A stretch of 64,000 nucleotides of DNA from Allobosea thiooxidans (GTDB lineage: Bacteria; Pseudomonadota; Alphaproteobacteria; Rhizobiales; Beijerinckiaceae): NCBI RefSeq assembly GCF_900168195.1, contig NZ_FUYX01000014.1, positions 1 to 64,000 on the forward strand. The letters are read 5' to 3'. The notes under the pieces were generated by a model. That model was given only the letters and a program-made list of their open reading frames with translations. It did no database searches and was not told the origin of the DNA. This document shows positions 27,560 to 36,790 of the stretch, piece by piece (position 1 is the first letter of the stretch; each line of letters opens with the position of its first letter). A program made the translations under genes and the position numbers.

Positions 27560-28297
27560 TCAGGGAGCGATCTCGAAGACCACGTTGACCTGCGTGCGGT
27601 AGGTGTTCTCGCCGCTCGCCAGCGGAACCGCTGCATCGCTCGCCGCCATCCGCATCGGCCCGCCATAGGGCATCGGCCGCGGCATGATCGACTGCTCCTC
27701 GATCGACAGGATCTTGCCGAGCTTGATATCGGCCGCCTCCGCCAGGGTCTTTGCCCGGGCGACCGCATCGGCGACGGCGAGCTTGCGCGCCTCGGTCAGG
27801 GTCGGCTTGAGATCATCCTTCAGGAAGACGATCCCGCCACCCTGGTTGACGCCCAGGCTGACCGCCTTGTCGAGGATGGCGCCGGCATCGCCGAGCTTGC
27901 GGACGCGCACGGTCACGGCGTTGCTGACGGTGTAGCCGATGATCTTCGGCTCGACATTGCGCTCCTTGCCCGGCTGGGCGAAGCGCGGCTGGATGCTGAG
28001 ACCCGAGGTTTGCAGGTCGCGCTCGGCGACCCCTGCTTCCTTGAGCGCCGCCAGAACCTGCTTCATCGCCTCGCTGTTGGCGGAGAGCGCCGCACGCGCC
28101 GTCTCGCCCTCGCGCAGCACGGTGAGGTTGAGGATCGCCATGTCCGGAGCGACTCCGACCTCGCCCTCGCCGATCACGCTGATGCGCGGCGACGGCTGGC
28201 CGACCGGGTTCTGCTGAGCCGATGCGGGAGCGGAAAGCAGCGCAGCCGCGCCGACCAGAACGGTTCCGGCCAGGGTGAGGACAAGGCGGTTCGACAT
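27560..28297 (-). CDS. Secreted SIMPL-domain (DUF541) protein
   Basis: 245-aa periplasmic protein: signal peptide LVLTLAGTVLVGAAALLSAP (cleavage at ASAQ) then a SIMPL domain with ISVIGEGEVGVAPDMAILNL, the common start motif, and LQTSGLSIQPRF, GYTVSNAVTVRVRKL and KAVSLGVNQGGGIVF. SIMPL/BP26-type proteins assemble into oligomeric rings in Brucella, and a paralogue is linked to oxidative stress tolerance in E. coli; the molecular role is unsettled. Start: ATG 28297 with AGGAG five bases upstream. Convergent with the DMT transporter gene. Confidence 0.87.
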   Translation of the reverse strand: MSNRLVLTLAGTVLVGAAALLSAPASAQQNPVGQPSPRISVIGEGEVGVAPDMAILNLTVLREGETARAALSANSEAMKQVLAALKEAGVAERDLQTSGLSIQPRFAQPGKERNVEPKIIGYTVSNAVTVRVRKLGDAGAILDKAVSLGVNQGGGIVFLKDDLKPTLTEARKLAVADAVARAKTLAEAADIKLGKILSIEEQSIMPRPMPYGGPMRMAASDAAVPLASGENTYRTQVNVVFEIAP

Positions 28298-28451
28298 GGT
28301 GACTCCTGTTGGCACCTGGCCTCCAGCGGCCGGGAATGCCGCATCGGAACCGGGACATCTTGTCGAAATTATCACGGCGGCGCTGCCAGAGGGCCGCACA
28401 CGGCTTGCCGCTGCCCGACCGACAGACCATCATCCTGCGAAAAGGGCCGCC

Positions 28452-29081
28452 ATGTCCAAGACCTTATTCACCGCTGCGGCGCTTCTCATCGGACTTGCCG
28501 GGCAAGGAGCGCTGGCGGCAGGATCCGAACTGCTCGGCTGCCGCGGCCCCTTCGCGAAAGGCGCCAGCGCAGCGACGCTCGTCGCCGCCTTCGGCGCCGC
28601 CAATGTCGCGCATGAGGATCTCGATGTCGGTGAAGGCTTCACCGAGCCGGGCACGGTGATCTTCAAGAATGACGGGAAGCGGCGGATCGAGGTGTTCTGG
28701 CACGACAGCGAGACGCGCCGCCGCCCCAGCCGCATCATCGTACGAGAGCCTTCGACCTGGCGTGTCGCGGTGTCGGGCGACGGCAGCGCGACTCTGGGAA
28801 TCGGCTCCGAGCTGGCGACGGTAGAGGCCGCCAATCGCAAGCCCTTCACGCTCAACGGCTTCGGCTGGGACGGGGCCGGCTATGTCGGCGAGTGGAGTGG
28901 CGGCCGGCTGGCGAAGCTCGATGGAGGATGCAGCCTTTCGCTGCGTTTCGGCCCCTCCCCGCAGGCAAAGCCCGTCGCCCTGTCGAAGGTCTCGGGCGAC
29001 AAGCCCTTCGCTTCGAACGCCCCCGGAATGCGGGCGGTGAGGCCGCGCATCGAGCAGATTTCGCTGGGCTGGCCGCAGTAG
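28452..29081 (+). CDS. Secreted protein of unknown function
   Basis: 209-aa exported protein: signal peptide KTLFTAAALLIGLAGQGALA and a mature part with two cysteines (LLGCRGPF, DGGCSLSL) that could form a disulfide. The sequence is rich in beta-type segments (VIFKNDGKRRIEVFWHD, WRVAVSGDGSATLGIG) and ends RIEQISLGWPQ. I do not recognise a named family. Start: ATG 28452 begins the signal peptide; the open frame to 28275 runs antisense through the start of the SIMPL gene. Divergent from the SIMPL gene, convergent with mcd, with eight bases between stops. Confidence 0.7.
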   Translation: MSKTLFTAAALLIGLAGQGALAAGSELLGCRGPFAKGASAATLVAAFGAANVAHEDLDVGEGFTEPGTVIFKNDGKRRIEVFWHDSETRRRPSRIIVREPSTWRVAVSGDGSATLGIGSELATVEAANRKPFTLNGFGWDGAGYVGEWSGGRLAKLDGGCSLSLRFGPSPQAKPVALSKVSGDKPFASNAPGMRAVRPRIEQISLGWPQ

Positions 29082-29089
29082 CGACCCGG

Positions 29090-30778
29090 CTATTCCTCGA
29101 CCAAACGGCGCGCGATGACCTGCGCCTGGATCTCGGCCGCGCCCTCGAAGATGTTGAGGATGCGCGCGTCGCAGAGCACGCGGCTGACCGGATATTCCAG
29201 CGCGAAGCCGTTGCCGCCATGGATCTGCAAGGCGTTGTCGGCCGCCGCCCAGGCGACGCGGGCGCCGAGCAGCTTGGCCATGCCGGCCTCGAGATCGCAG
29301 CGCCGCTCGGCATCCTTCTCGCGGGCGGCGAAATAGGTGAGCTGGCGGGCGATCAGGATCTCGGCAGCCATCATCGCGAGCTTGTCGGCGACGCGCGGGA
29401 AGGCGATCAGCTTCTTGCCGAACTGGATGCGCTCCTGTGCGTAGCGCAAGCCGAGGTCGAAGGCCGATTGCGCCACGCCGATGGCGCGCGCCGCGGTCTG
29501 GATGCGCGCTGCCTCGAAGGTCTGCATCAGCTGCTTGAAGCCCTGCCCCGGCACGCCGCCGAGCAGGTTTTCGCCCTTCACCTCGAAGCCATCGAAGGCG
29601 AGCTCGTATTCCTTCATGCCGCGATAGCCGAGCACCTCGATCTCGCCACCGGTCAGGCCATCGACCGGGAACGGCTCCTCCTCGGTGCCGCGCGGCTTCT
29701 CGGCGATCAACATCGAGAGCCCCTTGTAGCCGGGCTCCGACGGATCGGTGCGGACGAGCAGCGTCATGATGTCGGCCCGGACGGGATGGGTGATCCAGGT
29801 CTTGTTGCCATAGACCTTCCAGACCGCGTCGCCCCCCTCGCCTTCCTTCACCGCCTTGGTGCGCAGCGAGGCGAGGTCCGAGCCGGTATTCGGCTCGGTG
29901 AAGACGGCGGTCGGCAGCACCTCGCCGGAGGCGATCTTCGGCAGCCATTTCTCCTTCTGCTCCGGCGTGCCACCGCAGAGGATCAGTTCGGCCGCGATCT
30001 CGGAGCGGGTGCCGAGCGAGCCGACGCCGATATAGCCGCGCGACAATTCCTCCGAGACGACGCACATCGAGACCTTCGACAGCCCCATGCCGCCGAAATC
30101 CTCGGGAATGGTAAGGCCGAAGACGCCGAGCTCGGCCATCTTCTCGACGACGGGCAGCGGAATATAGTCGTTGGCGAGGTGCCATTCATGGGCGTGCGGC
30201 GTCACTTCCGCGGCGCAGAAGCGGCGCATCTCGGAGCGGATCGCCTCCAGCGTCTCGTCGAGGCCGGGATCGCCGACGCTGTGGGAACCATCGCTCTGGC
30301 TGAAGAGGGCGACGAAGCGGGCGCGGTTCTCCGGCGTGTTGCCCTCGGCGATCAGCGCCTCGGCGGCATCGGTGCGGGCGGCGGCGATCGCCTTCTGCGA
30401 CAGGCCGAGCGCCGGCAGCCTGACGATCTCGCCCTGGCTCATCGGGATGCCGCCGAAGATCTGGGCGGCATATTCGCCCGCGCCGATGCGCAGCGCAAAG
30501 TCCTCGACGGCACCGTAGCGCCCCTCGGCGTGAAGGCGCTCGCCATAGGCCGCAAGCTCGCGCAACGCCGTGACATAGGTCGCGAGCCAGGACAGGCCAT
30601 GGGCGGCATGCTGCTCGGCCTCGAGCCGAGCCGACGAAATCCGGCCGTCGACGAGCACCTTCTGCCGCACTGCGGCAACCGCGGCCTCGAACAGCGCCTC
30701 GAAGCCCGGCAGAGCTGCCGCGATCAGTTCGGCCGCATTGGCCTGATGCTTCGATTTGGCTGCATTATCGGCGTTCAT
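29090..30778 (-). CDS. mcd: (2S)-Methylsuccinyl-CoA dehydrogenase, ethylmalonyl-CoA pathway
   Basis: 562-aa FAD-dependent acyl-CoA dehydrogenase oxidising methylsuccinyl-CoA to mesaconyl-CoA. It is about 150 residues longer at the N-terminus than ordinary acyl-CoA dehydrogenases; this helical extension (DGRISSARLEAEQHAAHGLS, FGGIPMSQGEIVRLPALGLS) is characteristic of Mcd. The core has TAVFTEPNTGSDLASLRTKA, ERIQFGKKLI, QIHGGNGFALEYPVSRVLCD and the catalytic Glu in NIFEGAAEIQAQVI. Start 30778 has GGGAGG eight bases upstream. It lies 2 kb from ccr on the same strand, supporting the pathway assignment. Confidence 0.88.
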   Translation of the reverse strand: MNADNAAKSKHQANAAELIAAALPGFEALFEAAVAAVRQKVLVDGRISSARLEAEQHAAHGLSWLATYVTALRELAAYGERLHAEGRYGAVEDFALRIGAGEYAAQIFGGIPMSQGEIVRLPALGLSQKAIAAARTDAAEALIAEGNTPENRARFVALFSQSDGSHSVGDPGLDETLEAIRSEMRRFCAAEVTPHAHEWHLANDYIPLPVVEKMAELGVFGLTIPEDFGGMGLSKVSMCVVSEELSRGYIGVGSLGTRSEIAAELILCGGTPEQKEKWLPKIASGEVLPTAVFTEPNTGSDLASLRTKAVKEGEGGDAVWKVYGNKTWITHPVRADIMTLLVRTDPSEPGYKGLSMLIAEKPRGTEEEPFPVDGLTGGEIEVLGYRGMKEYELAFDGFEVKGENLLGGVPGQGFKQLMQTFEAARIQTAARAIGVAQSAFDLGLRYAQERIQFGKKLIAFPRVADKLAMMAAEILIARQLTYFAAREKDAERRCDLEAGMAKLLGARVAWAAADNALQIHGGNGFALEYPVSRVLCDARILNIFEGAAEIQAQVIARRLVEE

Positions 30779-30873
30779 TGTCTCGGCCTCCCTTTGTTGC
30801 GACGCAGCATAAGAGGAGTTCCGCGGAAACCGAAACCCTCCTTTCTGCGGAGGCGACGGAACGGATCGTCGGC

Positions 30874-31752
30874 CTATTTCCTGCTGGCCAGGACGACGCC
30901 GAGGATCGTCACCGCCATGCCGCCGATCTGCAGCGGCGTCAGCATCTCGCCGAAGAGAAGCCAGGCCTCGAGCGCAACGAGCGCCGGCACGAGGTAGAGG
31001 AAAGTGGCGATGCGCGAGACCTCGCCGCGGCGGATCATGAACAGATAGAGCCAGATGCTGCCGATCGAGAGCACGATGACCGACCAGGCCAGCACGAGCA
31101 GCATGGTCAGGTTCCATTCGATCCGCATCGGCTCGAAGGCGACGGCGAAAGGCAGCACGACGAGGGCCGCGGCGACGTACTGGATCGCCGTCATCGTCCG
31201 CAGATCGCCGGAGATCACGCGCGCCTTCTGGTAGAAGGTGCCGAAGGTGACCGCGAACATGCCGCCGATATTGATCAGCATCGGGACGAGCACGCCCCAG
31301 AGCGCGGCCGGCTCGACGCCGCTGAGCTGCGGCTGGAGCACCAGCGCGATGCCGAGGAAGCCGCAGGCGATGCCCAGCCAGCGGATGCCGGAAATGCGCT
31401 CGCCCACGATGACCGGCGCGAACAGCGCCGTAAGGATCGGCTGGAGCCCCGCGATCAGGCCGGAGATGCCGGCCGGCAAGCCGTGGCGCACCGCCCACCA
31501 GACGCCGGCGAGGTAGATACCGTGCAGCAGGATGCCGGTGATGGCGACGTCCAGCACGGCGCGGCGCCCGCTCGGCCAGGGCGCGCCGGTCGCCAAGGCA
31601 ATCAGCACGAGCAGCGTGGCCGCGCAGGCGAAGCGCACGACCAGGAAGGTCAGCGCATCGGCATGTCGCGCCGAGTAGCCCGCCACCACCCAGCCCGTGG
31701 ACCAGAGGAAGACGAAGACGAGCGGCATCGCGCGCAGGAGCAGAGACGGCAT
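30874..31752 (-). CDS. EamA/DMT-family transporter
   Basis: 292-aa membrane protein with about ten hydrophobic segments and two EamA repeats: FVFLWSTGWVVAGYSARHAD near the N-terminus, and ISGLIAGLQPILTALFAPVI then GIRWLGIACGFLGIALVL. It probably exports small metabolites. It sits between mcd and a GST gene on the same strand, so it may be read with them, though 95 bases separate it from mcd. Start: ATG 31752 (MPSLLLRAMPLVF) is chosen; the frame is open to 31818. Confidence 0.85.
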   Translation of the reverse strand: MPSLLLRAMPLVFVFLWSTGWVVAGYSARHADALTFLVVRFACAATLLVLIALATGAPWPSGRRAVLDVAITGILLHGIYLAGVWWAVRHGLPAGISGLIAGLQPILTALFAPVIVGERISGIRWLGIACGFLGIALVLQPQLSGVEPAALWGVLVPMLINIGGMFAVTFGTFYQKARVISGDLRTMTAIQYVAAALVVLPFAVAFEPMRIEWNLTMLLVLAWSVIVLSIGSIWLYLFMIRRGEVSRIATFLYLVPALVALEAWLLFGEMLTPLQIGGMAVTILGVVLASRK

Positions 31753-31863
31753 GAAGACCCGCGGAGGCAATCGGCAACGGCCGTCTCTAGCCCGGTTCAT
31801 GCCATCGCGACAGCGCATCGGCGCGGTCGGGCCATGCCCTGTGCGCCCTGTCGCGGGCGGAGC

Positions 31864-32523
31864 TCAATCGCGATCCGGCGCGCCCGGCGGGAAATAGTGG
31901 CGATAGGGCCGCGCTTCCTCGACCGCCCGCGCGAAGGAGGGCCGCGCCAGCAAACGCGCGCGATAGGCCAGGGCATGAGGAAAGGCGGCGCCGATCTCGT
32001 GCACCCAGTCGGCGTAGAACAGGGCCGGCGCGGCGGCGCAGTCGGCCAAGCTGAACGCGCCGCCAGCGGCCCATTCGCGCCCTGCCATCGCGCCGTCGAG
32101 CCAGCGATAGGAATCGTCGAGCTGCGCCTTCGCCCGGGCGACGCCGTAGGGGTCGCGCGCATCGGCCGGCCGCAGATGATCGAACACGATCGTCTGCATC
32201 GGTGTCATGATGTAATTGTCGAAGAAACGATCCATCATGCGCGTGCCGAGCGCTGCCTTCGGATCAGCCGGCAGCAGCCTGGCCGTGCCGGGGTGGAACA
32301 GATCGAGATGCTCGATGATGACGCTCGATTCGAGCACCGGATGCTCGCCGTCGACGAGAACCGGCATGCGCTTCAGCGGCCAGAGCCTGGCCCATTCGGC
32401 GCCGGCCTCCGGGTCTTCCTGCTCGAGAACGCGATAGGTGAAGGCCGTGCCGTTCTCGTAGAGCGCGGTCAGCACCTTCTGGCAGTAGGACGAGAACGGG
32501 TGAGCATACAGCGTCAGCGACAC
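31864..32523 (-). CDS. Glutathione S-transferase family protein (GTG start)
   Basis: 219-aa GST with thioredoxin-fold domain (LTLYAHPFSSYCQKVLTALY, MPVLVDGEHPVLESSVIIEH) and a helical C-terminal domain (AAGGAFSLADCAAAPALFYA). Ser and Cys in HPFSSYCQKV are candidate catalytic residues. Start: GTG at 32523 is preceded by GGAGGAAGCC, a strong ribosome binding site, and places the fold at residue 1; an upstream in-frame ATG (32553) would add a non-homologous tail. Upstream, TTGCAAT (32548) and ATTGCAA (32580) form an inverted pair that might be an operator. Confidence 0.86.
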   Translation of the reverse strand: MSLTLYAHPFSSYCQKVLTALYENGTAFTYRVLEQEDPEAGAEWARLWPLKRMPVLVDGEHPVLESSVIIEHLDLFHPGTARLLPADPKAALGTRMMDRFFDNYIMTPMQTIVFDHLRPADARDPYGVARAKAQLDDSYRWLDGAMAGREWAAGGAFSLADCAAAPALFYADWVHEIGAAFPHALAYRARLLARPSFARAVEEARPYRHYFPPGAPDRD

Positions 32524-32700
32524 GGCTTCCTCCTGACTGATCCTATTTTGCAATCAGTCAGTAGAGAATCCGCTTTCAAATTGCAAGCAGATCGAAGGAT
32601 GCTCCGCCTGACGTGACCCCGGGCCGAGGCAGAGCCCTATCGCTCGCTTCGGACAGGCCACGTCAGCAGCGGCCCGACCCGAGATGACAGGCCAGGAACC

Positions 32701-33972
32701 TCACCGCCCCAGCGCCTCGGCGACATCCTCATAAGTCCTGAGGCCCGTGCGCGGCGCGTAGACCAGCACGGACATGTTGCCCGGCGCATGCTCGTTCTTC
32801 CACATCTTGTGGTGGGCAAGCGGGATCTTGTCCCAGGGGAAGACCTCGGACATGCAAGGGTCGATGCGCCGGTCGAGCACGAACTGGTTGGCGGCGCTCG
32901 CCTGCTTGAGATGGGCGAAGTGCGAACCCTGGATGCGCTTCTGCCGCATCCAGACATAGCGGGCGTCGAAGGTGATGTTGAAGCCCGAGGTGCCGGCGCA
33001 GAACACCACCATGCCGCCGCGCTTGGCGACGAGGCAGGAGACCGGGAAGGTCGCCTCGCCGGGATGCTCGAAGACGATGTCGACATCCTTCTTGCCGGTG
33101 ATGTCCCAGATCGCCTTGCCGAACTTGCGGGCCTCCTTGGTCCATTCGGCATATTCCGGCGAATTCACCTTGGGCATCTGGCCCCAGCAGTTGAAATCCT
33201 TGCGGTTGATGACGCCCTTGGCGCCGAGGCCAAGCACGTAGTCGCGCTTGGTCTCGTCGGAGATCACGCCGATGGCGTTGGCGCCGGAGGCAGCGCAGAG
33301 CTGGACGCCGAAAACGCCGAGGCCGCCCGAGGCGCCCCAGACGAGGACGTTGTCGCCGGGCTTGATGCTGTGCGGGGCATGGCCGAAGAGCATGCGATAG
33401 GCCGTCGCCAGCGTCAGCGTGTAGCAGGCGGCCTCCTCCCAGGCGAGGTGCCGGGGCTTCAGCATCAGCTGGCGCGACTGCACCCGGCAGAACTGGGCAA
33501 AGGAGCCGTCCGGCGTCTCATAGCCCCAGATGCGCTGGCTGGCCGAGAACATCGGATCGCCGCCATTGCACTCCTCGTCGTCGCCATCGTCCTGATTGCA
33601 ATGGACGATGACCTCGTCGCCGACCTTCCAGCGCTTCACCTTGGAGCCGACGGCCCAGACGATGCCGGCACAGTCGGAGCCGGCGACGTGGAACGGCGCC
33701 TTATGGACGTCGAAGGGCGAGATCGGCTGGCCGAGCCCGGCCCAGATGCCGTTGTAGTTGACCCCGCCTGCCATCACGAGGAGCAGCACCTCCTCCTCGC
33801 CGATCGTCCAGGTCGGCACGACCTCGACCTGGAAGCTCTCCTGCGGTGGCCCGTGGCGCTCACGCCGGATCGCCCAGGCATACATCTTCTCCGGGACATG
33901 GCCGAGCGGCGGCAATTCGTCGAGCTCGTAGAGATCCTTGAGGGGCTTCACGGCGGCCTGCGACGTCGACAT
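32701..33972 (-). CDS. ccr: Crotonyl-CoA carboxylase/reductase, ethylmalonyl-CoA pathway
   Basis: 423-aa NADPH-dependent MDR-family enzyme carboxylating crotonyl-CoA to (2S)-ethylmalonyl-CoA, the signature step of the ethylmalonyl-CoA pathway for acetyl-CoA assimilation. Diagnostic segments are KDLYELDELPPLGHVPEKMY, GGVNYNGIWAGLGQP, VIVHCNQDDGDDEECNGGDP, RIWGYETPDGSFAQF and QKRIQGSHFAHLKQASAAN. These are nearly invariant in Ccr and absent from other MDR proteins. Start 33972 follows GGGAGG. Mcd lies downstream on the same strand; ethylmalonyl-CoA mutase and the mesaconyl-CoA hydratase Mch are not in this window. Confidence 0.96.
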   Translation of the reverse strand: MSTSQAAVKPLKDLYELDELPPLGHVPEKMYAWAIRRERHGPPQESFQVEVVPTWTIGEEEVLLLVMAGGVNYNGIWAGLGQPISPFDVHKAPFHVAGSDCAGIVWAVGSKVKRWKVGDEVIVHCNQDDGDDEECNGGDPMFSASQRIWGYETPDGSFAQFCRVQSRQLMLKPRHLAWEEAACYTLTLATAYRMLFGHAPHSIKPGDNVLVWGASGGLGVFGVQLCAASGANAIGVISDETKRDYVLGLGAKGVINRKDFNCWGQMPKVNSPEYAEWTKEARKFGKAIWDITGKKDVDIVFEHPGEATFPVSCLVAKRGGMVVFCAGTSGFNITFDARYVWMRQKRIQGSHFAHLKQASAANQFVLDRRIDPCMSEVFPWDKIPLAHHKMWKNEHAPGNMSVLVYAPRTGLRTYEDVAEALGR

Positions 33973-34170
33973 GGTCGTCCTCCCTGCTCATCCGTCCGTC
34001 ACGATGCCGAAAGCATCGCGGGCGGGTTTGGATGCCGATCATGCACCATATGCTGCGCTGCGCCATTAACCTAAGGAATCACGCCGCACTGCAAAACAAC
34101 GCCGCCGGGCGCTTGCGGTTTCTTCATCGTTCGGCGCCATGCTGACCGCCGGCGCGACGAGGAGGACGAG

Positions 34171-34473
34171 ATGCGCAGCCTGCTGATGATGGTCGGCGTG
34201 CCGGACCTGCCGTTCTTCTCGCTCATCCTCGTGGTGGCGATGATCGTGCTCGCCGTGCTGATGTTCGGCTGGATCGCGGACCTGCTTCTCGGCGATGGCG
34301 GCTTCGGCACCCTGCTCAATGCCGGCCTCCTCCTGGTCGGCGGCTTTCTCGGCGCCTTTCTCTGGCACCGCTACGGCATTCCCACGAAGCTCGACCCGAG
34401 CGTGCTGCGCGCGGCGATCGCAGCCGGCTCGGGGTTGGTGCTGCTCGTGGTCGCGGCCGTGTTCCGTCCTTGA
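34171..34473 (+). CDS. Small membrane protein of unknown function
   Basis: 100-aa protein with three hydrophobic stretches (FFSLILVVAMIVLAVLMFGW, LLNAGLLLVGGFLGAFLW, AAIAAGSGLVLLVVAAVF). Resembles the small GlsB/YeaQ-type stress-linked membrane proteins in size and glycine-rich second segment, but I cannot assign it. Ribosome binding site GGAGG six bases upstream supports the start. Divergent from ccr, convergent with ubiG. Confidence 0.75.
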   Translation: MRSLLMMVGVPDLPFFSLILVVAMIVLAVLMFGWIADLLLGDGGFGTLLNAGLLLVGGFLGAFLWHRYGIPTKLDPSVLRAAIAAGSGLVLLVVAAVFRP

Positions 34474-34611
34474 GAGGCGCCGACGGCCGCTCTCATGCAG
34501 CAACGGACAAGGGCGAGCGAGAAGCCCGCGCCGAAAAGCCCTGACCGATGACGGGCTTGGCAGCCGCGATCGGTCTCGATCAGCGCGAAGCCGTGAACTG
34601 TCTGCTGCGCT

Positions 34612-35385
34612 TTACAGCCCGGCTTGCGGTGCCGGCCGCGCGCTGGCGGCGAGCATGTAGTTCACGTCCATGTCGCGGGCGGCGACCCAGCGGCCGGTCA
34701 GCGGATTGAAGACGACGCCGGTCTGCGTCCCGATCGTGAAGCCATTGCCCGCGATCGCGCCGCAGAGCTCGTCCGGCGTCACGAACTTCTCCCAGTCATG
34801 CGTGCCTTTCGGCAGCCAGCGCAGCACGTATTCGGCGCCGACGATGGCGAGCGCATAGGATTTCAGCGTGCGGTTGATCGTCGCCATGACGAGCAGGCCG
34901 TCGGGCTTCACCGCCGCGCAGCAGGCGGCGACGAAGGCCTCGACATCGGCGACATGCTCGACGACCTCCATCGCCAGCACGATGTCGAAGCGCCTGCCGG
35001 AAGCGACCACCGCCTCGATCGTCTCCTCGCGATAATCGATGGCGAGGCCGCCCTTCTCGGCATGGGCCCGTGCGACGGCGATGTTGGTCGGCGCCGGGTC
35101 GAGCCCGGTCACCTCTGCGCCGAGCCGGGCCAGGGGCTCGGACAGCACGCCGCCGCCGCAGCCGATATCGACGAGACTCAGGCCCTGGAGCGAGCGCATC
35201 TGCCTCGGGTCACGTCCGAAATGCGCGCAGGCCTCGTCGCGGACGAAGGCGAGCCGGACGGGATTGAACTTGTGCAGGACGGCCATCGGCCCTTTCGGAT
35301 CCCACCAGTCGCGCGCGATCGCATCGAAACGCGCGACCTCGGCCGGATCGATCGTCGAGCCCGTGCGTTCAGCCGCAGCCGCCAT
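34612..35385 (-). CDS. ubiG: Ubiquinone biosynthesis O-methyltransferase UbiG
   Basis: 257-aa class I SAM-dependent methyltransferase catalysing both O-methylations in ubiquinone synthesis. Family signatures: ARDWWDPKGPMAVLHKFNPV at the N-terminus, SAM-binding motif I LVDIGCGGGVLSEPLARLGA, LAMEVVEHVAD, and MATINRTLKSYALAIVGAEY with RWLPKGTHDWEKFV. Divergent from lysC, a gene order widely conserved in Hyphomicrobiales. Start 35385 gives the normal family length. Confidence 0.96.
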   Translation of the reverse strand: MAAAAERTGSTIDPAEVARFDAIARDWWDPKGPMAVLHKFNPVRLAFVRDEACAHFGRDPRQMRSLQGLSLVDIGCGGGVLSEPLARLGAEVTGLDPAPTNIAVARAHAEKGGLAIDYREETIEAVVASGRRFDIVLAMEVVEHVADVEAFVAACCAAVKPDGLLVMATINRTLKSYALAIVGAEYVLRWLPKGTHDWEKFVTPDELCGAIAGNGFTIGTQTGVVFNPLTGRWVAARDMDVNYMLAASARPAPQAGL

Positions 35386-35527
35386 GAAGCCGTCCCTCGT
35401 TTATGCGATGCCGCATTGACACCGCGTCTGCCGCCCGTCATCTACACCCGCCCCGCCGACAGCGCGAGGGCGACGTTTCGACCCGGCCTCGCCGCCGGGG
35501 ACAGCTATCGAGAGCCCAATTACCGTC

Positions 35528-36766
35528 ATGGCCCGTCTGGTGATGAAATTCGGCGGCACCTCAGTCGCCAATATCGAGCGCATCAAGAACGCGGCGCGCC
35601 ACGTCAAACGCGAATTCGAGGCCGGCAACGAGGTCGCGGTCGTGGTCTCGGCGATGTCCGGAAAGACCAACGAACTCGTCGCCTGGTGCAAGGAAGCGTC
35701 CCCGATCTACGACCAGGCGGAGTACGACACCGTCGTCGCCTCGGGCGAGCAGGTCACCTCCGGGCTGATGGCGATCGCGCTTCAGGAGATGGGGCTTCCG
35801 GCGCGCTCCTGGCAGGGCTGGCAGATCCCTCTCTACGGCTCGGACGCCCATAGCGCCGCCCGCATCGAGGGCGTCGACGGCGCAGGCATTCTCGCCGGCT
35901 TCGACCGCAACCGCGAGATCGCGGTCTGCTCCGGCTTCCAGGGCGTCAACCCGCGCACGCACCGCATCGTCACGTTCGGCCGCGGCGGCTCGGACACCAG
36001 CGCAGTCGCACTGGCAGCGGGCCTGAAGGCCGATCGCTGCGACATCTACACCGATGTCGACGGCGTCTACACTACCGATCCGCGCGTGGTGCCGAAGGCC
36101 AAGCGCATGGATAAGGTCTCCTTCGAGGAAATGCTCGAAATGGCCTCGCTCGGCTCCAAGGTGCTGCAGGTCCGCTCGGTCGAGATCGCGATGGTGCATC
36201 GCGTGCCGACCTATGTGCGTTCCTCCTTCGACGACCCCGACAACCCCAATCCTGGCACCCTCATCTGCGACGAGGACGACATCGTGGAACAGCAGATCGT
36301 CACCGGCATCGCCTTCTCCCGGGACGAAGCCCAGATCACCCTCCGGCGCGTGGCCGACAAGCCCGGCGTCGCGGCGGCAATCTTCGGCCCGCTCGCCGAT
36401 GCCAACATCAATGTCGACATGATCATCCAGGTCGTCTCCGACGACCAGGCGACGACCGACATCACCTTCACCGTGCCGACCGCCGATTACGAGCGCGCCA
36501 AGACGCTGCTCGAAAGCAAGCACGACGTGATCGCCTATCAGGAGATCCAGGGCGCGACCGACGTCGTGAAGATCTCGGCGATCGGCATCGGCATGCGCTC
36601 GCATGCCGGCGTCGCCGCCCGCGCCTTCCGGGCATTGGCCGAGAAGGGCATCAACATCCGCGCCATCACCACATCCGAGATCAAGTTCTCGGTGCTGATC
36701 GACGCGGCCTATACCGAGCTCGCCGTGCGCACGCTGCATTCGCTCTACGGCCTCGACGCGGCCTGA
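35528..36766 (+). CDS. lysC: Aspartate kinase (aspartokinase)
   Basis: 412-aa monofunctional aspartokinase, first step of lysine, threonine and methionine synthesis. N-terminal kinase motif VMKFGGTSVANIERI, substrate and nucleotide region FGRGGSDTSAVALAAGLKAD and YTDVDGVYTTDPRVV, then two C-terminal ACT domains (GVAAAIFGPLADANINVDMI; MRSHAGVAARAFRALAEKGI) that bind the feedback effectors. Full length, no anomaly. Divergent from ubiG. Confidence 0.97.
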   Translation: MARLVMKFGGTSVANIERIKNAARHVKREFEAGNEVAVVVSAMSGKTNELVAWCKEASPIYDQAEYDTVVASGEQVTSGLMAIALQEMGLPARSWQGWQIPLYGSDAHSAARIEGVDGAGILAGFDRNREIAVCSGFQGVNPRTHRIVTFGRGGSDTSAVALAAGLKADRCDIYTDVDGVYTTDPRVVPKAKRMDKVSFEEMLEMASLGSKVLQVRSVEIAMVHRVPTYVRSSFDDPDNPNPGTLICDEDDIVEQQIVTGIAFSRDEAQITLRRVADKPGVAAAIFGPLADANINVDMIIQVVSDDQATTDITFTVPTADYERAKTLLESKHDVIAYQEIQGATDVVKISAIGIGMRSHAGVAARAFRALAEKGINIRAITTSEIKFSVLIDAAYTELAVRTLHSLYGLDAA

Positions 36767-36790
36767 CGCGCTACGGCGTCATTCCGGAAG

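Noticed and set aside
32548..32586. TTGCAAT / ATTGCAA inverted pair upstream of the GST gene as a firm operator
   Set aside because: Only seven-base arms with a 25-base spacer and no adjacent regulator gene; could be chance in an AT-rich patch.
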